24,943 nt of DNA from JAHDWY01 sp964632865 (GTDB lineage: Bacteria; Hydrogenedentota; Hydrogenedentia; Hydrogenedentales; SLHB01): positions 1 to 24,943 of the forward strand of contig CAZWDH010000072.1 in assembly GCA_964632865.1 (NCBI GenBank), given 5' to 3'. How positions within the stretch are numbered: the first letter of the stretch is position 1; the number at the start of each line of letters is the position of its first letter. Shown piece by piece: positions 1 to 6,556 of the stretch. The position numbers and the translations under genes were made by a program. A model generated the notes under the pieces. It was not told where the DNA came from, did no database searches, and saw nothing but the letters and a program-made list of their open reading frames with translations.

Positions 1-524
1 AACAGGGTTGTTGGATTGAAACTGCGTTGGGCCTGTTCGACCCGATCCTTGAGTTCAGGATGCTCTTTCAGATACCGGTCCATCGCCAACATTCCCGCTT
101 CCGGATTGTTCGTCAGGAAGTCGCGCATATCTTCCGCTTCCTGCTGCTCCTCGGGAGTGACCTGGCTGTCCTCGAGATTGGTCCGCACCACTGTGGACGC
201 AACCATGGCCGTGGTGAAAGTCGTTTCGGGACGGGCCGTGAGATCGACAACCTCCTGATAGAGCGCCACGTGCTCCTCGGGCACCTGGCCGGTGTCTTTC
301 ATGACCGCAAACTCTTCGACGAGTTGCTTGCCCATGGCATCGCCCATTTTTTCCATGAAGGAACGAAAGACGAAGAATCCCCCGATTCCGCCGAAAATGG
401 CCAAGACCACGAGCACACCGCACCCGATGAGGCATCCTTTGGCCAGAATGCTCTTGTCCGGCTTCTTGGCGGACGATGGCGCGAGCTGCGGAGAATCCGA
501 TGGATGCATGGCTGGTTCAGACAC
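1..524 (-). CDS. Membrane-anchored protein of unknown function, 3' end off the window
   Basis: The frame is open from a GTG at 524-522 to the left edge, so about 174 residues are visible and the C-terminus is missing. The start is chosen because a GGGAG Shine-Dalgarno-like element lies 7 bases upstream; an in-frame ATG at 509 is the alternative. The first ~25 residues are Ser/Pro/Lys-rich, followed by one hydrophobic segment (about residues 28-52, containing KGCLIGCGVLVVLAIFGG) and then a hydrophilic, acidic, helix-prone region (FMEKMGDAMGKQLVEEF, then TPEEQQEAEDM). This fits a single-pass inner-membrane protein with a soluble domain on one side. No family is recognised and no catalytic motif is visible. 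The downstream neighbour is outside the window; upstream is a long repeat-bearing intergenic region. Confidence 0.75.
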   Translation of the reverse strand, partial: MSEPAMHPSDSPQLAPSSAKKPDKSILAKGCLIGCGVLVVLAIFGGIGGFFVFRSFMEKMGDAMGKQLVEEFAVMKDTGQVPEEHVALYQEVVDLTARPETTFTTAMVASTVVRTNLEDSQVTPEEQQEAEDMRDFLTNNPEAGMLAMDRYLKEHPELKDRVEQAQRSFNPTTL

Positions 525-734
525 GACAACACTCCCAAGTTGCACAACGGCACAAAACCAGGGCCGCTTTTCCTAAACTCTACGGGTTGTATGAAGCGGG
601 CCAAGACTGCACACCCGATACCGTTGCGTCACAAATCGACCGTGACAGGCACGCTCCAACGGGATAGTGTACGTGCCTCGGGCCAGCAACACAAACAGAA
701 GTAAACACCGCATGCAGATGCCGTTTGCATAGTT

Positions 735-823
735 GGGAATCCCGTCTTCACGGAGGGGAATCCCGCGACATATGTCGTATCGCAAGTTGTGGTGCAGGCT
801 TCCAGCCTGCGCAGGCTGGAAGC
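735..823. repeat. Palindrome and direct-repeat cluster, likely part of a dispersed noncoding repeat
   Basis: Within 89 bases there are three repeat structures. GGGAATCCCG occurs twice (735-744 and 756-765). A perfect 12-bp palindrome CGACATATGTCG sits at 766-777. A perfect 26-bp palindrome lies at 798-823, with 12-bp arms GCTTCCAGCCTG / CAGGCTGGAAGC around a central CG. The palindrome runs directly into the assembly gap at 824. Assemblers often break at such structures, so the element probably continues beyond the gap. It lies in the roughly 425-bp noncoding region between the two start codons at 524 and 950. I see no gene in that region. Confidence 0.7.
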
Positions 824-833
824 NNNNNNNNNN
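824..833. other. Assembly gap (10 N) next to a low-complexity G/C tract
   Basis: Ten Ns follow the 26-bp palindrome. The sequence immediately after is 7 G (838-844), mixed GC, then 16 consecutive C (865-880), which looks like contig-end error sequence rather than natural DNA. The gap length is probably a placeholder. Confidence 0.9.
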
Positions 834-949
834 GTGTGGGGGGGCGCCCGCCCCCGCCGGCCCGCCCCCCCCCCCCCCCCACAACTCAGTCTTTCTGATA
901 CATTGTGGACCAGTCAAAGGCTTTCAACCGCTATATAGGAGAACCCATC

Positions 950-1279
950 ATGATGCAGCCACGTACGATTCTGGTATTTGGTCTTTGCCTCGTTTCCGCG
1001 CTGATCGGCGCCTTCGTATCCCAGTCCATTCCAGTGGCCAAAGCGCAGACCAGCGCACCCGCCACGGTCGCGACCGTGGGCTCCGCATTGCAGGCGCAGG
1101 GGTCTTACGGGTCCGGCGGGGCCTACACCGTCGTCCCGATTATGGACTCCGGCGCGGGGTACTCATGGATGGCCTATGCGTTGGCCGTGGGGCCGGACGG
1201 TAAGGTGACGATTATCAACACGCACCCCAAGAAGACGGACGAACTGGGGACCATCGTAAAGCAGTTCAGCATCAAGTAG
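950..1279 (+). CDS. Small secreted protein of unknown function
   Basis: The product is 109 residues from the ATG at 950. AGGAG at 937-941 is spaced 8 bases from this start; an upstream in-frame alternative at 905 has no such site, and an ATG at 953 follows immediately. The N-terminus is a typical Sec signal peptide: MMQPR, a hydrophobic core (TILVFGLCLVSALIGAFV), then SIPVAKA-QT as a plausible signal peptidase I site near residue 33. The mature part is about 76 residues, Gly/Ser/Ala-rich at first (SYGSGGAYTVVPIMDSGAGY), then a compact stretch (WMAYALAVGPDGKVTIINTH) resembling a short beta-rich fold, ending in QFSIK. There are no cysteines in the mature part. No family is recognised. Its last 8 bases overlap the 3' end of the sulfatase gene on the opposite strand. 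Confidence 0.75.
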   Translation: MMQPRTILVFGLCLVSALIGAFVSQSIPVAKAQTSAPATVATVGSALQAQGSYGSGGAYTVVPIMDSGAGYSWMAYALAVGPDGKVTIINTHPKKTDELGTIVKQFSIK

Positions 1280-2735
1280 CGGCCGGTTTGCGGGCGGCCG
1301 CGATGGCGTCGAGCTGGCGCTGGATAAACGCGGTCGCCCGATCGTTCTCCGCTTCGGGCGAACAGATCGCGCGCAGTTCCGATTCGAGTTCTTTCAGTTT
1401 CCCGGGATGGGCCTCGGCGAGGTTGGTCAACTCGCCGGGGTCCTCCGCGAGATTGAAGAGCTGGTGCGGAGCCGCCGTGCAGTAGATGAGCTTCCAGTCG
1501 CCTTTCCGAATCAGGTAGGCGCCGGAGCGCGTTCCGTGCCCGTGGTATTCGGAAAAGGCCACCCGGTCGCGATCGTTCGGCGCGAGTTCACGCAGCGCCG
1601 TGCCGGACCAGCCGGAGGGCTGCGTTGCGCCCGTCGCCGCAAACATCTCCGCGCGCACGTCATGGAGGTCGACCGGTGTCGTCACGCGCCGGCCTGCCGG
1701 AACGTCCGGACCCGCCACGACAAGAGGGACCCGCGCGGAGTCCTCGTAGAGACTGCATTTCCACCACATCCCGAACTTGCCCAGCATCTCGCCGTGGTCC
1801 GACGTATACGCGAGCGTGGTGGATTCAGTAAGGCCATGGGCGTCCAGGGCGTCCATGATCCGGCCCAACTGGCGGTCCACGTAGGTCACGCAGCCGAGAT
1901 ATCCGCGGCGGAGCCCGCGGGTGTCCTTTTCGGAGAACTGGTCGGTCTGGAAATGGGCCCGCAGATCTTGCGCGTAAGGATGGTTCGCCGATTCGGCTTC
2001 CCGGCCGTACGCCGGCAAGTCTTCGCCTTCCGGGTACAGGTCCCATAGTTCCCGGGTTACCGTATGGGGGAAATGGGGTTTGACCACCTGCACGACCAGC
2101 ACCCAGGGCTGGTCGAGGGTCGCTGGCTTCGTCGCCAGCCACTCCAGGGCGCGCGCTACGACGCGATCGTCCCCTCCAAAGGGGTTTCGGTCGCGCGGAC
2201 CATACCCGCCCGCACGGGACGCCCCGTCGGCGCGGATGGCCAAGGGGTCGCGCGAGACGTTCTCGTCGCCCGGTGGCTGCCGGTCACCCGGCAGGAGCAT
2301 TTCGGAGAAACCAAGCTCTGCCGCGGGCCGGTAGACGTCTACCTTGCCGATGTGGACCGTATGGACGCCCTGTTCGCGGAGCACCTGGCCGTAGGACGGG
2401 TACTCGAAGGGAATGGCGTTGCAGTTGTTGTAGCACTGGATCTCGTGAACCGGCCGGCCCGACATGAAGGAGCTGCGGCAGGGCAAACACAAGGGCGATG
2501 GGCAGTACATGTTCTCGTACACGGTCCCGCGAGCGGCGAGCCGGTCCAGATTCGGGGTTTGGACTAACGGGTGCCCGTGGACCGACGAGACGAAGGGGTT
2601 GTGCTCGTCGGACATGAAGAGCACGAAATTGCGGCGATCCGGCGCTTGGGCGCTCGAACCTGCCGCTACAGCACCCGCGGCAACGACTCCCGCCGCGCTG
2701 CGTTGGATGAATTCTCGTCTCGAAAGTTCGTTCAT
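1272..2735 (-). CDS. Sulfatase family protein, Tat-exported (choline-sulfatase/arylsulfatase-like)
   Basis: This 487-residue protein would hydrolyse a sulfate ester (substrate unknown) outside the cytoplasmic membrane. The N-terminus has a twin-arginine motif (SRREFIQ, residues 5-11), a hydrophobic Ala-rich segment and an AQA-like cleavage site near 31. The sulfatase fold follows: FMSDEHNPF (40-48, metal ligand D43), TPNLDRLAARG (60-70), and the formylglycine signature CLPCR with C83 as the residue to be oxidised by a formylglycine-generating enzyme. Further on are YTSDHGEMLGKFGMW (metal/sulfate site) and RVPLVV. Length suits the family. SPLCxPxRxSFMSG resembles choline-sulfatase-type enzymes, but that does not fix the substrate. 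GGGGAG lies upstream of the ATG. No maturation enzyme gene is in the window. Confidence 0.93.
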   Translation of the reverse strand: MNELSRREFIQRSAAGVVAAGAVAAGSSAQAPDRRNFVLFMSDEHNPFVSSVHGHPLVQTPNLDRLAARGTVYENMYCPSPLCLPCRSSFMSGRPVHEIQCYNNCNAIPFEYPSYGQVLREQGVHTVHIGKVDVYRPAAELGFSEMLLPGDRQPPGDENVSRDPLAIRADGASRAGGYGPRDRNPFGGDDRVVARALEWLATKPATLDQPWVLVVQVVKPHFPHTVTRELWDLYPEGEDLPAYGREAESANHPYAQDLRAHFQTDQFSEKDTRGLRRGYLGCVTYVDRQLGRIMDALDAHGLTESTTLAYTSDHGEMLGKFGMWWKCSLYEDSARVPLVVAGPDVPAGRRVTTPVDLHDVRAEMFAATGATQPSGWSGTALRELAPNDRDRVAFSEYHGHGTRSGAYLIRKGDWKLIYCTAAPHQLFNLAEDPGELTNLAEAHPGKLKELESELRAICSPEAENDRATAFIQRQLDAIAAARKPAAT

Positions 2736-2841
2736 GGTAGCTGCTCCCCGTTTGCAGACGGCAGCCTAGCGGGATCGGGCAACGCGATCAAACCAGGACC
2801 AGCGACATAGAGTATAATGAAAAATTGGACGGCGGACGTGT

Positions 2842-2864
2842 CTGGAAGCGGAAGGCGCTTCCAG
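2842..2864. repeat. Perfect hairpin in the sulfatase-fliD intergenic region
   Basis: A 9-bp perfect stem CTGGAAGCG / CGCTTCCAG encloses the loop GAAGG. It is followed on the plus strand by GTATTTTG, a poor T-tract. No plus-strand gene ends just upstream, so a terminator role is not obvious. Its arm shares the core GGAAGC/GCTTCC with the palindrome at 798-823, so it could be a fragment of the same repeat type. Confidence 0.5.
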
Positions 2865-3043
2865 GTATTTTGTCCCGCAAATTGCAATAAAATTTCAATA
2901 AATTCGATTTAATTTATAGCATAATTAGTATTTAATGCGCTGGTTCGGCAATAAAATTGGTGCATTAACCGATCCAAACATCAATCATAAGTGACTTTCA
3001 ATAATACCTTTACGACCGTGCGGCACCGGATTCGGGTTCACAC

Positions 3044-3087
3044 TAAAGCTTTANNNNNNNNNNGCTTTAGGCAGCCCGTGCCGATAA
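3044..3087 (+). promoter_or_regulatory. Candidate sigma-28 (FliA-type) flagellar promoter, interrupted by a gap
   Basis: GCCGATAA at 3080-3087 exactly matches the sigma-28 -10 consensus. TAAA at 3044-3047 lies before the 10-N gap. The bases flanking the gap repeat each other: GCTTTA ends at 3053 and GCTTTA starts at 3064. If that overlap is collapsed, TAAA and GCCGATAA are 16 bases apart, close to the usual 14-16. The element would then drive fliD about 110 bases downstream. The -10 match is seen directly; the collapse is inference. Confidence 0.6.
3054..3063. other. Assembly gap (10 N), possibly no missing sequence
   Basis: Ten Ns between ...TAAAGCTTTA and GCTTTAGGC.... The identical GCTTTA on both sides suggests overlapping contig ends that were scaffolded with a fixed-size gap. 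Confidence 0.85.
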
Positions 3088-3203
3088 ACCTCAAGACGGG
3101 TAGTGTCCCTGGACGGGACGGCAGGTAACGCGTTGAACTCCATGGACGGATGGCGCAAGAGGCGGATCGCCGGTAGCGGACGGTTCGGTTTGGGAGTAAT
3201 GCG

Positions 3204-4925
3204 ATGAGCGGTGGCTTCAGCGTTGGGGGTCTGATTACCGGCCTCGACAGCAACAGCATCATCCGTCAGCTCATCCAGTTGGAGCGGCAACCCATCCTGC
3301 GGCTCCAGGACCGTATCTCCATTCTCACGCAGCGCCAGACCGCCGTCCGCGAACTACGCACCACGCTGACCGACCTGCGCAATCGCGCACAGGACTTTCG
3401 ATTCAACAACATCTTCAGCCAGTTCGCGGCCACATCGAGCGAAGAATCGGTGCTCACAGCCGAGATTTCCGGTTCTTCCCCGGTCTCCGGCTCGTACAGC
3501 GTGAACGTGATTCAACTCGCAAGCGCGACGGTAGGCACGAGCAGCGCTTCGCTGGGTAGTCCCATCGACCCGAACGCCACCCTGGAAAACAGCGGTATTA
3601 CCACTGAAATCGAAGCAGGAACCTTCAGCATCAACGGCGTGCAGTTCACGGTCGACCCGACAACGGACAGCCTGAACTCGATCCTTTCCGCCATCAATTC
3701 GAGCGCTGCCGGCGTTACCGCGACGTACAACGCCACGACCGATCGTGTGACCATCGCCAATACGGCGGCAAGCGATACGGGCGTAATCAACTTCGGGGCC
3801 ACCGACGACGACAGCAACTTCCTGGAAGTGATTCGTGTGAACCAAGCCACGCAGACCACAGGAACGGGCGGTTCGACGGAAGTGACGAGCACGCGGAATC
3901 TGGGCGCGATCAATCCGACAGACGTGCTGAACACGGTGAACTTCGCCGGCGGCGCGATCACGTCGGGCAGTTTTCGGGTCAATGGAATTTCGATCAACGT
4001 CGATGCGACCGTAGACTCCTTGTCCGAAGTGCTTGGGCGGATTAATGACAGCGACGCGGGGGTCACGGCCAGTTACGACGCCTCGACAGACACGATCCGG
4101 GTGGTATCGAAGACGCTGGGTAGCCGCACGATCAATTTCACTTCCGATACGAGCAATTTCCTGAACGTAGCGAATCTGGCCACGGCGACACAGACGGCCG
4201 GAAACGATTCTCAGTTTTCGATCAACGGCGGCGCCACCTTGACGCGCAACACAAACGAGGTGGCCGACGCCATCGGCGGTGTTACGTTGAACCTGCAAAG
4301 CGTGGGAACCAGCACGGTGACCGTGTCCGTGGACGACGATGCGATTCTCGAAGACGTGCAGGAGTTCGTGGACGAGTTCAACGCCTCCGTCGCGGCCATC
4401 CGCGGCATCGTCGGCCAGGGCGGGTTGCTGGAGAATGACAGCTCCATCCGCTTCATCGAAGACTTTCTGCGCGGCAACGTCTTCAGTACCGTGTCGGGCA
4501 TCAGCGGCACGTTCAAGACCTTGACGCAGGTTGGTATCAGCACCGGAGACAGTTTCGATTCGAGCAGCCTCTCGGAGCTTCAGATCGACGAGGACGCGTT
4601 TCGCGAGGCATTGCGCACCAACCGCGGCAATGTGGAGGACTTGTTCTCGAATTCGGGAAAAACCGGTATCGCGGATCGCTTCTTTGAATATCTCGACGAA
4701 GCAACCAGTACGCAGGGATTCCTGAACGAGCGTGTCCGCAGCAACGGGATTTTCGATCAGCAAATTCGAAGTCTGAACGACCAGATAGACCGGCTTGAAG
4801 ACCGGGTGGCCCAGAAGGAACAACGGCTGCGGTTGCAGTTCTCGAAACTGGAACAGTTGTCGGCCACCTATCAGTCTCAGGGCGCAGCGTTGTCCGCCAT
4901 CGGCGGTGGGTTGAGTATCTTCTAA
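3204..4925 (+). CDS. fliD: Flagellar filament capping protein FliD (hook-associated protein 2)
   Basis: FliD forms the cap at the growing flagellar tip and helps exported flagellin fold into the filament. The protein is 573 residues. FliD_N covers about residues 5-115, starting with the typical GLITGLDSNSIIRQL. The middle holds two related repeats (about 141-218 and 257-331), each of the pattern F-x-x-N-G-x-x-x-x-V-D-x-T-x-D-S-L, recalling Flagellin_IN motifs. FliD_C spans about 335-560, with DVQEFVDEFNASVAAIRG near 384-401 and a C-terminal amphipathic coiled coil (about 517-555). The ATG at 3204 has GGGAG 8 bases upstream. fliS follows after 24 bases, the usual fliD-fliS arrangement, and a sigma-28-like site lies upstream. 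Flagellar type III export is expected, so no signal peptide is needed and none is seen. Confidence 0.96.
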   Translation: MSGGFSVGGLITGLDSNSIIRQLIQLERQPILRLQDRISILTQRQTAVRELRTTLTDLRNRAQDFRFNNIFSQFAATSSEESVLTAEISGSSPVSGSYSVNVIQLASATVGTSSASLGSPIDPNATLENSGITTEIEAGTFSINGVQFTVDPTTDSLNSILSAINSSAAGVTATYNATTDRVTIANTAASDTGVINFGATDDDSNFLEVIRVNQATQTTGTGGSTEVTSTRNLGAINPTDVLNTVNFAGGAITSGSFRVNGISINVDATVDSLSEVLGRINDSDAGVTASYDASTDTIRVVSKTLGSRTINFTSDTSNFLNVANLATATQTAGNDSQFSINGGATLTRNTNEVADAIGGVTLNLQSVGTSTVTVSVDDDAILEDVQEFVDEFNASVAAIRGIVGQGGLLENDSSIRFIEDFLRGNVFSTVSGISGTFKTLTQVGISTGDSFDSSSLSELQIDEDAFREALRTNRGNVEDLFSNSGKTGIADRFFEYLDEATSTQGFLNERVRSNGIFDQQIRSLNDQIDRLEDRVAQKEQRLRLQFSKLEQLSATYQSQGAALSAIGGGLSIF

Positions 4926-4949
4926 GCAAGGCGAGAGGGGAAGAAGCAT

Positions 4950-5402
4950 ATGGCGAACACTGCCGCAGACTATGGCGCATACCGGAAAGTCAACGTCGAA
5001 ACGGCTTCACAAGGCAAGTTGATTGTGATGCTGTTCAACGGCGCTATTCAGCGCGCGGAAGAAGCGAAGCGGCAATTGGCGCGCGGCAAGACGGAAGGCG
5101 TCCACAACAATCTCCTGCGGGCGCAGGACATCATCGCTGAGCTACGCGGCGCATTGAACATGAAGGTCGGCGGCGATCTCGCGAAGAACCTGGACCGGGT
5201 TTACGAATACTTCCAACACTTGCTGATCAAGGCGAACATTCGCAAAGAGGTCGGCCCGCTGGAAGAAGCCATCGAGCATCTCACGAGCATGCGCGATACC
5301 TGGCACGAAGCGTTCGACAAGTTGACCCGCGAGGAGGCGCCCATCGCCGTGAAGGCGCAGCACAACCAGCACGGAGCAGGTATCATTAACGTACAAGGCT
5401 GA
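4950..5402 (+). CDS. fliS: Flagellin export chaperone FliS
   Basis: FliS binds the C-terminal helix of flagellin in the cytoplasm, prevents premature polymerisation and delivers it to the flagellar export gate. The 150-residue product matches the family: an N-terminal YGAYRKVNVETASQGKLIVMLFNGAIQR segment (YxxxxVxTAxxxxLxxMLYxGAIR in canonical members), then helical regions containing KTEGVHNNLLRAQDIIAELRGALNMKVGGDLAKNL and VYEYFQHLL. The C-terminal ~25 residues after DKLTREEAP are extra and low in complexity. It lies 24 bases after fliD, probably in the same transcript, with a purine-rich GAGGGGAAG ribosome-binding region. It converges with the ferrochelatase gene. Confidence 0.96.
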   Translation: MANTAADYGAYRKVNVETASQGKLIVMLFNGAIQRAEEAKRQLARGKTEGVHNNLLRAQDIIAELRGALNMKVGGDLAKNLDRVYEYFQHLLIKANIRKEVGPLEEAIEHLTSMRDTWHEAFDKLTREEAPIAVKAQHNQHGAGIINVQG

Positions 5403-5431
5403 CCACTCACACAGTCGATACGTTTTCAGAG

Positions 5432-5463
5432 CGCGGATCGCGGCACGGAGGCTGCGGTCCGCG
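5432..5463 (+). terminator. Strong hairpin after fliS, candidate terminator
   Basis: A 13-bp GC-rich stem (5432-5444 with 5451-5463, two G-U wobbles as RNA) closes the 6-base loop ACGGAG, 30 bases after the fliS stop. It is followed by TTCGCTTTCT, a weak U-tract, so termination may be inefficient. It lies between the converging fliS and ferrochelatase genes. Confidence 0.5.
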
Positions 5464-5504
5464 TTCGCTTTCTATCGGGCGGATCGGCCAGCCTTCGGAG
5501 GGTT

Positions 5505-6533
5505 TCAGATTCTTTGGAGCATCCGAACCAACGCGTCGAGCCAGGCGGGATGGCTGTTGAGGCAGGGGATAAACTGGAAGGCCTCGCCGCCCGCAGTCAG
5601 GAAATCGCTCTTGGCACGAAGCCCAATCTCTTCCAGCGTCTCGAGGCAGTCGGCGGTGAAGGACGGGCACATGACGGCGAGCCGCTTAATCCCGTCCTTC
5701 GGCAAGTCCGGTACAACCACATCCGTCGGCGGTTGAATCCAGGGGTCCCGCCCCAGCCGCGACTGAAACGAGATGCTGTAGTCGTCTGCACCCAAGCCGA
5801 GCCGTTGCGCGAGCAGCCGGCTCGTCTCGAAGCAGTGGGCCCGGTAGCACCACTTATTCGCGGCGCAGATCCGGTCGCAGCAGTCCTCGGACTGTAGACA
5901 ATGGGCGCCGCCCGTGGTGTCGCTCTTCTGGACGTGCCGCTCGGGAAGCCCGTGGTAACTCATCAAGACGTGGTCGGGTTGGAAGGATTCCAGAATCGGT
6001 TTGCTGACGGCGACCCAGGATTCGATAAACCCGGGATCATCGTAGAACGGCGGTAGCGCGGAAAGGTGCGGTACGTTCCACGGTTTGCCCGCGAGTTGGT
6101 AGGCGAGTTCCAGCGCCGACCCGTTCGCGGCAGACGAGTACTGGGGGAACTGGTGCGCCAGGATGATGCGGTCCACCTGCTTCTCGATGAGTTCGTTCAA
6201 CCCGTCTTCGATGGAGGGTTTTCCGTAACGCATCCCGATGGCGAACTCGGTTTCCGGCATACGCTCTTTCAATCCCGCCAAGAGTTCGCGCGTAATGACC
6301 AATAAGGGAGAGCCTTGGTCGGTCCAGATCTGGCTGTACGCATGGGCGGAATCCTTGGGCCGTTTCCGCAGGATGACCAGGTTCAACAGCAACCAGCGAA
6401 CGACGGGGTTGATGTCGAGCACGCGGGGGTCCGAGAGGAACTCGCGCAGGTAGGTTCGGGTTTCTTCGGCCCGGGGCGCCGCCGTGGTTCCGGTATTGAT
6501 GATCAAGACCCCGACCTTCTCGCTGGAATGCAT
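5505..6533 (-). CDS. hemH: Ferrochelatase (protoheme synthesis), cysteine-rich type
   Basis: HemH inserts Fe2+ into protoporphyrin IX (or coproporphyrin III in the alternative pathway) at the last stages of heme synthesis. The protein is 342 residues from the ATG at 6533, which begins MHSSEKVGVLIINTGT and has AAGGA about 10 bases upstream. The ORF also runs 25 residues further upstream without homologous character. Family features: GxLxxNxGT at the N-terminus, QGSPL near 73-77, HQFPQYSS (127-134), the catalytic SYHGLP with H194, and CLETLEEI (296-303). Residues 212-234 contain six cysteines (C212, C218, C219, C223, C229, C234), suggesting an internal [2Fe-2S] cluster as reported in some bacterial ferrochelatases. 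It is last in a run of minus-strand genes, 23 bases after the SDR stop. Confidence 0.95.
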   Translation of the reverse strand: MHSSEKVGVLIINTGTTAAPRAEETRTYLREFLSDPRVLDINPVVRWLLLNLVILRKRPKDSAHAYSQIWTDQGSPLLVITRELLAGLKERMPETEFAIGMRYGKPSIEDGLNELIEKQVDRIILAHQFPQYSSAANGSALELAYQLAGKPWNVPHLSALPPFYDDPGFIESWVAVSKPILESFQPDHVLMSYHGLPERHVQKSDTTGGAHCLQSEDCCDRICAANKWCYRAHCFETSRLLAQRLGLGADDYSISFQSRLGRDPWIQPPTDVVVPDLPKDGIKRLAVMCPSFTADCLETLEEIGLRAKSDFLTAGGEAFQFIPCLNSHPAWLDALVRMLQRI

Positions 6534-6556
6534 GAAATGCTCGTCCTTTCCTTTGC

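Larger units (their letters stand above)
2736..3203. other. Intergenic region between divergent sulfatase and fliD genes, with an AT-rich core
   Basis: About 470 bases without a gene. Positions 2881-2930 contain only 8 G/C in 50 bases, in sharp contrast to the GC-rich genes around it. A hairpin lies at 2842-2864, an assembly gap at 3054-3063 and a sigma-28-like element at 3044-3087. A TATAAT occurs at 2813-2818 but lacks a good -35. The short ORFs across the region are not protein-like. The region presumably carries the promoters of both divergent genes. Confidence 0.6.

Noticed and set aside
27..704. Long plus-strand reading frame opposite the membrane protein at the left edge
   Set aside because: Antisense to a gene with signal features and a ribosome-binding site; the translated protein is low-complexity and resembles no family.
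733..1203. Plus-strand 156-codon frame across the N gap
   Set aside because: It reads through Ns and homopolymer error sequence and overlaps the real small secreted protein in another frame.
2813..2818. Perfect TATAAT on the plus strand as a promoter
   Set aside because: The 17-bp-spaced -35 position reads AAACCA, not TTGACA-like, and no plus-strand gene starts nearby before fliD.
2842..2864. Hairpin as a terminator
   Set aside because: No gene ends just upstream on either strand and the T-tract is poor; listed only as a hairpin.
3354..4949. 531-codon minus-strand frame opposite fliD
   Set aside because: fliD is unambiguous; the frame is an antisense effect of GC-rich codon usage.
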